Part shown: positions 1 to 9,200 of the stretch, piece by piece
Layout: each line of letters begins with the position of its first letter
How positions within the stretch are numbered: position 1 is the first letter of the stretch
Assembly (NCBI GenBank): GCA_019677205.1
Contig: JAAMXY010000695.1
Coordinates: forward strand, 1 to 16,759
Direction of reading: 5' to 3'
DNA length: 16,759 nucleotides
DNA from: Pinguiococcus pyrenoidosus
Lineage: Eukaryota > Sar > Pinguiophyceae > Pinguiochrysidales > Pinguiochrysidaceae
Made by a program: the position numbers and the translations under genes
Notes under the pieces: generated by a model
What the model was told of the DNA's origin: nothing
What the model saw: only the letters and a program-made list of their open reading frames with translations
Databases searched by the model: none

Positions 1-258
1 ATGTTACCGTAAAGCCAACTCGCTCGGGATTGACGGAGATGCACGTCGCTTTTTGCTGTGCGCCTCCGGTGTGCTCTGACGCCGGTGTCCTCGTCGAGCT
101 CCACTTTCTCTCGCAGGTACGTGGAGAATCCCTCGTGCTGAGCGGCCGAAGCGGTCGGAGTGGCACCGAGGTTGCATTCGGGGCGTCTTACCCGCGGTTT
201 CGCGCCTGTCGCCCGTTTATGTTCAACAGCGCAGAGAGCGCTGCGTAGCTTTGCCACC
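1..258 (+). other. Leading flank and probable 5' region of the serine-synthesis fusion gene
   Basis: No convincing gene is visible here. Open frames exist on the plus strand, but they show no recognisable protein and one of them begins with a non-ATG codon. The stretch probably holds the promoter and 5' untranslated region of the downstream fusion gene. The only sharp signal is the GCCACCATG context at 253-261, which marks the start codon at 259. No TATA box could be assigned with confidence. Confidence 0.4.
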
Positions 259-3200
259 ATGCTCTCTCGAGCTGTGCCGCGCGCTTTGCGCACTTCGCGT
301 CACGTGCACACGAGCAGCAAGCGCTTGGCGCGCGTCCTGGCTTCCGATCCGATCGACCCGATCTGCAGGTGCGAATCGAAACTTCCTCGCCGCGCCTCGC
401 TTTCGCCTCTTTTCGGCAGAGCGCGCCGCCTTTTTCGCCTCAGAATCCGAGGGCCACTCCCCGTGAAGGTTCGCAGAGTGCGAGGCTAACGAAGACCAAA
501 AAACACCACTTCCTCCACCGCAGAGAGATGTTCGAGGCCAAGGGACACTCGCTGGACGAGAAGCCGGGCCTGAAGAAGGACGAGCTGCTGTCGGTCATCG
601 CCGAGTACGACGGTTTGGTGGTGCGCAGCGGCACGAAGGTCGATGCCGAGATCCTGGACGCTGGGCGGAACCTCAAGCTCATCGGCCGCGCGGGAACCGG
701 CGTGGACAACATCAACATCCCGGAGGCGACCAAGAGGGGCGTCCTGGTGCTCAACACGCCGGGCGGCAACACCATGTCCACGGCCGAGCTCACCATCTCG
801 CACATCCTGGCGCTGTCGCGCAACATCCCGCAGGCAGTGGCCAAGCTGAAAGCCGGCACCTGGGACCGCAAGAGCTTCACGGGAACAGAGCTCACTGGGA
901 AGGTGCTCGGCGTCATCGGCCTCGGCCGCATCGGCCGCGAGGTCGCCAAGTGCTGCCAGGCCTTTGGCATGTCCGTGGTGGGCTACGACCCCATCCTAAG
1001 CAGCGGTGCGGCCCGCAGCTACGGCATCGAGCCCGTCACGCTGGATGAGCTCTTCGCGCAGTCGGACTTCATCACGCTGCACACGCCCCTCACCAACGAC
1101 ACCCGGAACATCATCAACGCGGACTCGCTCGAGAAGTGCAAGAGGGGCGTCCGCATCATCAACTGCGCTCGGGGCGGCATCGTGAACGAGGCGGCCCTGC
1201 TCCAGGGCCTCGAGTCCGGCCAGGTTGGCGGCGTCAGCCTCGACGTGTACCAGCAGGAGCCTCCTCCGGAGGACCTCACTCCTCTGCTGACGCACCCGCG
1301 GTGCATCGCGACGCCGCATCTCGGCGCCTCCACCAAGGATGCGCAGATCCGTGTGGCCAAGGACATCGCAGCGCAGATGGGCGACATCTTCAACGGCGGC
1401 GAGTACGTTGGGGTCGTCAACGCCCCCAACATGGCGGCCGCCCAGGCGTTCGGCCTGGAGAGCTTCGTGGTCCTCGCGGAGAAGATCGGCTCGCTCCAGG
1501 CGCAGCTGCTGGGATCTGGGAAGGTCCGTGGCCTCAAGATCATCTCAGCGGGCGTCGAGGTGGGCAAGTCGGAGATGTCGGGACCGCTTGTCGCCGCCAC
1601 CCTCAAGGGAGTGCTCGGAGAGCTTCTCAGCGACGATGTGAACTACGTCAACGCTCACAACCTCGCGGAGGAGATTGGCCTGTACACCGCGGTGGAGACG
1701 CAGGCAGATCCTTCGTCGACTCGTGTGTCCAACGAGCTGACGGTGGAGCTGGAGATTGAGGGAATCCTCAACGGAGTCCGACGCATGACCGGCACCGTCT
1801 TCGCGAACGGCGACATGCGCATCACCGAGATCGACGACTTCGAGGTGGATGTTGTCCCCTCCGGACACGTCCTCATCTTCAACAACACCGACCGCCCGGG
1901 TGTGCTCCGCTCGGTCTCGGAGAAGCTGTCCAACGCCGGCGTGAACATCGCGTCGTTCTCGCTGGGACGCAACGACCCCGGGACCACGGCCCTGTCCATC
2001 ATCATGGTGGACGACGACATCCCCAGCGCGACGCTGGACGAGATTCGCGGGCTGCAGGAGGTGTACAACGTCATGACGGCCGACCTCGTGGAGATGGACG
2101 ACGAGAACGTCCGCCTCGCTGCTGAGAAGCGCAGCGCGGAGCTCCACCTCGTTCCCGACTCGCGGCCGTCCATGAAGCCGGCGAATCCGCAGTTCAGCAG
2201 CGGCCCTTGCAAGAAGCGACCAGGATATGATCTCAGCGCGTTGAAGACGGAGGCTCTGGGCCGGTCGCACCGCTCGAAGATTGGAAAGGCCAAGCTCAAG
2301 CTCGCCATCGATGAGACGAAGCGCATCCTCGGCTTGCCCTCCGACTACCTCTGCGGCATTGTGCCGGCCTCCGACACGGGTGCCTACGAGATGGCCATGT
2401 GGTCCATGCTGGGCGAGAGACCAGTGGACATGCTGTACTGGGAGTCCTTCGGCAAGGGGTGGTTCTCTGACGCCGCGAGCCACCTCAAGCTCCGCGAGGA
2501 GGATGGCGGACCGGGCTGCAACGAGTACAGCGCCGCGTACGGTGAGCTGCCCGACCTGAGCAAGGTCAATTTTGACAACGACGTGTGCTTCACGTGGAAT
2601 GGCACCACCTCCGGTGTCCGCGTGCCGAACGGCGACTGGATCGCGGGAAACCGCCAGGGCCTGACGTTCAACGACGCCACGAGCGCCGCCTTCGCGATGG
2701 ATATCCCCTGGGACAAGGTGGACGTGACCACCTACTCGTGGCAGAAGGTGCTGGGAGGCGAGGGCGCCCACGGTGTGCTGATCCTCAGCCCACGGGCAGT
2801 GGAGCGCCTGGAGAGCTACACGCCGCCCAACCGGCCGCTGCCCAAGATCTTCCGCATGACGAAGAAAGGCGAGCTCATCAAGGGCATCTTCACGGGTGCG
2901 ACCATCAACACGCCGTCCATGCTCGCGGTCGAGGACTACTTGGACGCCTTGGCCTGGGCAGACGAGGCCGGCGGGGTCCCCGGCCTGATCCGTCGCTCGA
3001 AGACGAACCTCAGCATCATCGAGCAGTTCGTGGCCGAGAACGACTGGATCCACTTCCTGGCGAAGGACCCGGCCACGCGGTCGAACACGAGCGTCTGCTT
3101 GACCCTGGACCTCACCCCGGAGCAGACGAAGAAGTTCATCGCCCTCCTAGAAACCGAAGGTGCAGCATACGACATTGGCGCCTACCGTGATGCGCCTCCG

Positions 3201-3299
3201 GGCTTGCGCATCTGGTGCGGTGCGACGGTGGAGGAGAACGACTTGCGGGCGTTGATGCCGTGGCTCCAATGGGCATACGATACCGTGAAGGAGCAGTAG
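259..3299 (+). CDS. Bifunctional D-3-phosphoglycerate dehydrogenase / phosphoserine aminotransferase, organelle-targeted
   Basis: Two exons, 259-368 and 524-3299, join in frame to give 961 residues. The start has a perfect Kozak context. Residues 1-29 are rich in Arg and Ser with no acidic residue, a mitochondrial-type presequence. PGDH covers about residues 30-555: NAD-binding G169-L-G-R-I-G174, catalytic R253, E282 and H302, then an intervening allosteric-type domain and an ACT domain starting near 486. PSAT covers about 588-961, opening with [12 protein letters not shown] and carrying the PLP lysine K778 in [13 protein letters not shown]. It resembles the alphaproteobacterial/Methanosarcina-type PSAT rather than the E. 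coli or animal type. The first half oxidises 3-phosphoglycerate to phosphohydroxypyruvate and the second half transaminates it with glutamate to phosphoserine. Both halves are near full family length with their key residues intact, so both are expected to be active. Organelle location is inferred from the presequence alone. Confidence 0.93.
369..523 (+). other. Intron 1 of the PGDH-PSAT gene
   Basis: 155 bases, from donor GTGCGA to acceptor CCGCAG, phase 2. Splicing joins ...DPIC to R-E-M-F-E-A-K-G and restores the usual PGDH N-terminal strand (VLASDP) followed by its first helix. The intron happens to be open in the exon 2 frame, so an unspliced reading gives a plausible but wrong N-terminus. 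Confidence 0.85.
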
Positions 3300-3587
3300 G
3301 AGCGTTTCTTGTGTACTTTTCGGGGCATCCTGGCGCTGGATGAGGGACGATGAGGGACTCGATACGGTATGTCAGTCGTCTTGCACACGCGTAGTCGGCG
3401 GACGAATCTTGACGTTTCTGGAAGTCCACTTGACAAATGCTACATGCTACTCACGTCTAGCTAAGCTCGGTTCATGCAGATCACGAGAATCTTCTTGGCT
3501 TTGAACACACTCCTTCAGCAAACAACATCGCCCTCCTTTCCCCGCCGCTAACTCTCGTTGCTACCCCGCTACCGCCGCTCGGGACTA
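3300..3587. other. Convergent spacer with a short direct repeat
   Basis: 288 bases between two converging genes, so it should hold both 3' untranslated regions. A ten-base unit, GATGAGGGAC, occurs twice in tandem at 3339-3358. No gene or clear polyadenylation hexamer was recognised. Confidence 0.5.
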
Positions 3588-5273
3588 TCACTGCTGACCC
3601 GCGGCGCTCAGGGATCCGTTTGCGGCTCGCGCGCCCCAGGTGGGATCCGTGTAGCGCACCTCCGGCCGCTGCATCGTGTGGAGATCGCCCTCGTTGATCA
3701 TCGCCGCAACCTCTGCCCCGCTGCCGGCCGCGCGGTTCCCGAATGTGGGATCGTTATATCGGACCTCGGCACGCTCCATGACGCCCGCGCTGCCGATCGT
3801 CTGCGCCGAGATCCCCTCGCTGCCGGAGCCGACCGCACGGTTGCCGAAGGTGGGGTCGTTGCCCGCGCGCACTTCGCTGCGCTCCATGATGCCCGCGCTG
3901 CCCGTGTTGAGCCTCGCGGGCAGGGCAGCGTTGGCGCGCTGCTGCACGAGCTGCTCCTCCGTGTAGGAACGCACGTTCTTGTCGGATCGCTTCACTCCGA
4001 TGAAGGGCCCCGCGAAGCTGGGCACGGTCTTCTGGACGGCCCCGCCCAGGGCGTGGATGCAGTTCACCACGACGCCGAGGTCCTTCAGTTCGTAGAGGTC
4101 GACGGTCTCGAAGAGATCGTGCTCCGCGACGCCGAGCGCGCGGCAGTTTCTCAGGAAGACGCTGACGTTCTCCATCTGCTTGAAAGGCAGCTTGGAGGTG
4201 TTGATGATCCGGATGGAGCCCGGCTTGATGGCGTTGATCAGCTTGCACAGGATGCGGCCGTCCTTAAGAGACTCCCCGAAGCCTCCGGGGAAGGCCTCTC
4301 CGGTGACGGCTTCGATCCATTCCTGGACCTCGGCCTCTAGGTCGTAGTCGTACTTGTCCAGTCTGATCTGCGCAAGCTGGGCGTCGAGGCCGTAGCCTCC
4401 CCCCCGCGCCGACACGGGCGCAGGCGGTTCGGTATGCGCGCGCTGTCGGTAGGACGTCTCGGCGAACTGCTCGAGGCCTCCGACCGACGGCGGCGCAAGC
4501 GCCGCCGTCTTGGCGGTATCGGAGTTGATGTACTCCCCACCAAGGCGCGGGGGCTTGGGCGGCGCGAGGCGCGGCGAGGCCGCCGGAGAGTTGGTCGCCT
4601 CCGCGCGGCCGGCCGCGGCGTCGGCGCCGAGGGTGGGCCCGGAGACGACGATCTTCTTCCTCTCCATGATGCCGCTGGAGCCGCTCTGCAGCTTGGACAC
4701 GACGCTGGTGTCGCCGGCGCCGACCGTCCGGTTGCCGGAGGTGGCGTCCCAGTAGCGATTCTCCTGCTTCTGCATGGTGGCGGCGCTGCCCATGCTGAAG
4801 CGCCCGAGCGTCGCCATGGACGTGAAGGACGGCCGCGCCGCGTCGAAGTTGCTGGGCCGCGACAGGGTGGTCCTCGTGGTCTCCGGCACGCCGAGGTGCG
4901 GGCCCTCGAACTCGGGCACGGTGGTCTGCACGGCGCGGCCGAGCGCCCAGATGCACTTGACGACCACGGAGAGGTCCTTGAGCTCGAACAGGTCCACGGT
5001 CTCGAACACGTCATGCTCCGCGACGCCGAGCGTGCGGCACGCGCGCAGGAAGTTGCTGATGTTCTCCATCTGCTTGAACGGCAGCTTGCTCTCGTTGATC
5101 TTGCGCACGGAGCCGCGGCGAATGGCGTTCACCAGCATGCACAGCATCTGCCCGTCCTTGAGCGACTCTCCGAAGTCCCCCGCAAACGCCACGCCCGTCA
5201 CGGCTTCGATCCACTCCTGGGCGTCCTGCATGGCCTCCGGGTCGATGAACGAGCCTTGCCCGCCACGAGACAT
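3588..5273 (-). CDS. Calponin/transgelin-like protein with two CH domains
   Basis: Intronless frame of 561 residues. The first in-frame ATG is at 5273 (A at -3); the frame stays open upstream to 5576 but has no other ATG. Two single CH domains of the calponin/SM22 type lie at about residues 18-128 and 316-427. They are close copies, sharing EWIEAVTG, FGESLKDG, SKLPFKQMEN, GVAEHD and FETVDL. After each CH domain come divergent calponin-like repeats: about 165-187 and 200-222 after the first, and about 461-485, 497-520 and 532-552 after the second, with the core IMERxEVR..DPTFGNRA. A proline-rich stretch (RLAPPKPPRLGG, 235-246) separates the modules. The family binds and bundles actin, so a cytoplasmic actin-crosslinking role is likely. 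Animal calponins have a single CH domain and are about half this length. A CAG just before the ATG could be the acceptor of a 5'UTR intron. Confidence 0.88.
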   Translation of the reverse strand: MSRGGQGSFIDPEAMQDAQEWIEAVTGVAFAGDFGESLKDGQMLCMLVNAIRRGSVRKINESKLPFKQMENISNFLRACRTLGVAEHDVFETVDLFELKDLSVVVKCIWALGRAVQTTVPEFEGPHLGVPETTRTTLSRPSNFDAARPSFTSMATLGRFSMGSAATMQKQENRYWDATSGNRTVGAGDTSVVSKLQSGSSGIMERKKIVVSGPTLGADAAAGRAEATNSPAASPRLAPPKPPRLGGEYINSDTAKTAALAPPSVGGLEQFAETSYRQRAHTEPPAPVSARGGGYGLDAQLAQIRLDKYDYDLEAEVQEWIEAVTGEAFPGGFGESLKDGRILCKLINAIKPGSIRIINTSKLPFKQMENVSVFLRNCRALGVAEHDLFETVDLYELKDLGVVVNCIHALGGAVQKTVPSFAGPFIGVKRSDKNVRSYTEEQLVQQRANAALPARLNTGSAGIMERSEVRAGNDPTFGNRAVGSGSEGISAQTIGSAGVMERAEVRYNDPTFGNRAAGSGAEVAAMINEGDLHTMQRPEVRYTDPTWGARAANGSLSAAGQQ

Positions 5274-5844
5274 CTTGAACTGCGCAGCCGAGAAACGGAA
5301 CTTGACGACGACGTCCCACGCGACAGAGCCGCGGAGCGCGAAAAGCACAGATCGCCGCGCTAGAGCTGAACAGACGGACCTCTGCGAATCGCGAGGCGCG
5401 CTGGTCTGGAAATGAGTGGCCACGAGACGCGCGCGACCGAGCACCTTGGATCTCCGCTGTGCTCTTTCGAACGCGTTCGCGCCTTTCCGCGCGCTGCCAA
5501 ACCCCGTGGCGTTACGTTCCGTTTGATACACCAGAATAACATCTGCATGAGAACCGGCCGGGGCGGCTTCGGCCAATTACGGAGGGGGGATCGGTAGGAA
5601 CAACGATTCGATTCGCGAGCGCGGTGGAGTTTCTACGTTTCGGATTGGGCCAAGTGTTCTGAGAACACAGGTGACATTTTTAAAATCCTTCTATGCCCTG
5701 TGCCATAAGCCTAGATGACGTGGACTTTTCGGCAACCGAACGACAGCCCCTGTACGCTTTACGCCAGTCCACCAACTCGGAAACCTGAAACTTCAAAGTC
5801 TCAAAGAAACTGTGATCTGGCATGGGCATCCTGTCCGCCAATCG

Positions 5845-5878
5845 TGAAAATCTGAAATCCTGAAAACCTGAAAGTCTG
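5845..5878. repeat. Degenerate 8-9 base tandem repeat, TGAAAAYC type
   Basis: Four imperfect copies of a TGAAAnnC(C) unit of 8-9 bases follow each other. A looser cluster of related words (GAAACCTGAAAC, CAAAGTCTCAAAG) lies just upstream at about 5779-5808. The repeat sits in the middle of the divergent spacer. Its function is unknown, and replication slippage is the simplest origin. Confidence 0.6.
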
Positions 5879-6033
5879 CCAAGCCAAGCCGGCAGTTTCT
5901 GTAGCAGCATAAAAATGACAAGATGAGAGGATAAATTCCTAGAGAACCCGAGAAACGCAAAAAGTAACGGACGGTAGCGTTCCAAAGGAAGGACGGAAGG
6001 ATCCGCTGCAGACTGCTCACACTCACTGCTGAC

Positions 6034-6068
6034 TCAGTACCCAGTACCCAGTACCTAGTACACAGTAC
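6034..6068. repeat. Heptamer tandem repeat CCAGTAC, five copies
   Basis: Five consecutive seven-base units are visible: TCAGTAC, CCAGTAC, CCAGTAC, CTAGTAC and ACAGTAC, followed by GTAC and another CCAG. Each unit contains the palindrome GTAC or its join. It lies about 140 bases upstream of the ValRS start, so it could be in the promoter or 5' leader. Confidence 0.8.
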
Positions 6069-6080
6069 GTACCCAGCAGT

Positions 6081-6110
6081 ATTTAGGAAATACTCAAGTA
6101 TCCGAAAGTA
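6081..6110. repeat. AT-rich periodic element, copy 1
   Basis: The stretch reads as 8-9 base units of the type AAATACTC / AAGTATCCG / AAAGTACC. It matches a stretch at 11527-11556 at 22 of 30 positions in the same orientation, and most of the differences are transitions. It lies 98 bases before the ValRS start. Confidence 0.45.
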
Positions 6111-6207
6111 CCTACGATGCATGCCAGCCAATGGGAAGCGTCCGAGGGGCCTCTCGGCCACGCCAGCGAGTCGCGCCCGCATGTCCCTGGAGTGACGAAT
6201 TGAAGAA

Positions 6208-9200
6208 ATGCTGGCGCCGCACGAACGCTGCGACAGCGCCACGCCGACGCCAACTATGCGGCTTCTCCGCCTCGCGCTCGTGAGCTCGAGTATGTTGGCG
6301 CTCACGAGAGCCCTGGTGCCGCGGCGAGCGGCGTCGCTGGCGCGGTCTCCGCTGCGCAGCCGCCTCGGCCACTCGGGGAGGCTGAGAATGGCCGTGGAAT
6401 CCAAGGTCTTCGACGGCGCACAGGCGAAGCCGCCGTCGGTGCTCGACGAGAATGGGGAGATGGCCAAGAACTACGACTTCAAGAGCGTGGAGGAGGCGCT
6501 GTACGCCTGGTGGCTCCAGAAAGGGTACATGAAGCCGGACATGAAGGCCCAGAAGCCGGCGTACACCATCCCGATGCCGCCGCCCAACGTCACTGGCTAC
6601 CTGCACATGGGCCACGCGCTCTTCGTGGCGCTGCAGGACATCCTGGCCAGGTTCTGGCGCATGAGAGGCCACCCGACGCTCTGGGTGCCGGGCACCGACC
6701 ACGCGGGGATTGCCACGCAGCTGCAGGTGGAGAAGGCCCTGCTGGCCGAGGGCACGTCGCGCGTGGAGATCGGGCGCGACGCCTTCCTCAAGAGGGTGTG
6801 GGAGTGGAAGGAAGAGAAGGGCGGGTACATCCTCAAGCAGATGCAGCGCCTGGGCGCCAGCGCGGACTGGAGCCGCGAGCGCTTCACGCTGGAGCCGGAC
6901 ATGAGCGACGCCGTGGCCGAGGCCTTCGTCCGCCTGCACGAGCAGGGGCTCGTATACCGCGGGGACTACATGGTGAACTGGAGCCCCAACCTGCAGACGG
7001 CCATCTCCGACCTCGAGGTCGAGTACGCCGAGGAGGAGGGCCGCCTCTTCTACTTCCGCTACGATCTTGCCGACGGCTCCGGCCATCTGCCGGTCGCCAC
7101 CACGCGTCCGGAAACGATCCTCGGAGACACTGCCGTCTGCGTGCATCCCGAGGATGATCGGTACAAGAGCTTCGTGGGGAAGGAGGTGAAGGTCCCGATG
7201 TCGGACAGGACGATCCCGGTCATCACGGACGACTACGTCGACATGGACTTCGGCACGGGGGCGCTGAAGATCACCCCCGGGCACGACACCAATGACTACG
7301 AGATTGGCAAGCGCCACGACCTTCCCACCATCAATATCCTCAACAAGGATGCGAGCCTGAACGAGAATGCAGGACCCTACGCCGGCCTGGATCGCTTTGA
7401 AGCGCGGGAGAAGCTGTGGCAAGACATGGAGGACGCCGGCATCGCCATCAAGGCTGAGAAGCACATGCAGCGCGTGCCACGGAGCCAGCGCGGCGGCGAA
7501 GTCGTGGAGCCCCTCGTCTCCTCGCAGTGGTTCGTGCGCAGCAAAGGCATGGCCGACCAAGCGCTGGAGGCGGTCAGGACGGGCGAGACCGTCATCATTC
7601 CCGATCGCTTTGAGAAGACCTGGAACAACTGGCTGGAGAACAACCGCGACTGGTGCGTCAGCCGCCAGCTGTGGTGGGGCCATCGCATCCCGGTCTGGTA
7701 CGTGAACGATCAGGAGGACGTGTACGTCGTCGCGAGAAACGAAGCCGAGGCCTTGGAGAAGGCGCGCAAGGAGCACGGCGACGACGTCTCCCTGCGCCAG
7801 GAAGATGACGTCCTTGACACATGGTTCAGGTAAGCGAGTCGTGCCCGCAGCAGTGCCATCCCCGAGCAGTGCCGTCCCCGAGTAGTGCCGTCCCCGAGCA
7901 GTGCCGGCTGAGTGGCGCACCAAGATGTGATGGGTGCGCAGTTCAGGTAGCGCGCTGCAAAAGTGAAGACGCTCTGCGGCAAGCTTTGGTTCATAGCAGA
8001 AAGCGCTAACTCCACAGCCAAGTGCGGGGACGCGGCCTCGGCTCGCGTCCTCGCTCCTTGGTGTGCTGGAACTGGGGTCATGGGACCCGTGATCGAAGCC
8101 AACCCGCCGAGACCGTGCAGTGATCCTGTGATCGCTGCCCACTCATTGCCGCAGAGCTTTTCTCCAGTGGATACTAAGGGTGGCGGCGGAGTCGTTGCCG
8201 CCATCAAAAATCCCACGCACAGTCGTCGAGACTTTCGAGAATCCACGTCGCATGCGCGCTCAACCCCGCCCCAGCAACGCCTCACCATTCGTTGCCTGCG
8301 TGCCCTTAGTTCCGGCCTGTGGCCCTTCGCGACGCTGGGGTGGCCGAAGGACGAGGCCAGCGAAGACTCGGACTACGCCAAGTTCTACCCTACCGCCGTG
8401 CTGGAGACGGGGTACGACATTCTCTTCTTCTGGGTGGCGCGAATGATGATGCTCGGCAAGCAGATGACCGGCAAGGCGCCCTTCAAGTACGTCTATCTCC
8501 ATGGGCTGGTCCGGGACGCCCAAGGAAGGAAGATGTCCAAGACGACCGGGAACGTGATTGATCCGCTGGAGACCATGGATTCCTTCGGCGCGGACGCCCT
8601 CCGCTACTCCCTCACGACGGGTGTTACGCCCGGCCAGGACATTCCAGTGAGCATGGAGAAGATCGAGGCGAACAGCAACTTCGCGAACAAGCTGTGGAAC
8701 ACGGGCCGTTTCGTGAAGCTGTCGGCGCTCAGGGGAGTTCCCGACGAGCAGCTCGCGTCCATCGCGGTGGAGACCCCCATGACGGCGGCCGAGCTCGGGG
8801 AGTTGCGCCTTGCCGAGCGATGGGCCATCAGCCAATGCCATCAGATGGTGGATGGCGTCCGCGAGGCGTTGGAGAAGTACAACTTCGGCGAGGCTGGCCG
8901 GCTCGTGTACGTGTCGCTGTGGGACAACTATGCCGACTGGTACATCGAGGCGAGCAAGACTCGCTTGCAGGGCGGCCAAGCGGAGAGGGACCCGAAGAGC
9001 GCCCAGGAATCGCGGCGAGCCCTGGTGTACGTCTTGGATCTCACCTTGCGCGCCTTGCACCCGTACATGCCGTTCATCACGGAGATCTTGTGGCAGCAGC
9101 TGCCCCGCGCCGCCGGGCAGGAGGCGCTCATGGTGGCCAGCTGGCCCGAGGTGGAGGGCGGCAAGCTTCCCGTGGACAACGAGGCCATCAAGGGATTCGA

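Larger units (their letters stand above)
5274..6207. other. Divergent intergenic region between the calponin-like gene and ValRS
   Basis: 934 bases with no convincing gene. It must hold two promoters and 5' leaders. The left part (to about 5600) is GC-rich, while the rest is less so and full of short degenerate repeats, listed separately. The open frames that overlap it are extensions or antisense readings of neighbouring genes and show no protein family. Confidence 0.6.

Noticed and set aside
1545-3053. 502-codon open frame on the minus strand
   Set aside because: Antisense shadow of the PGDH-PSAT gene, rich in Arg, His, Val and Leu with no family resemblance.
4434-5363. 309-codon open frame on the plus strand
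   Set aside because: Antisense to the calponin-like gene; repetitive Arg/Gly/Leu-rich translation.
5274-5576. N-terminal extension of the calponin-like frame
   Set aside because: The frame is open but holds no ATG before 5273 and the translation does not resemble the family; it is more likely 5' leader.
6112-8142. 676-codon open frame on the minus strand
   Set aside because: Antisense to ValRS exon 1 and its intron; low-complexity His/Leu/Val-rich translation caused by codon bias.
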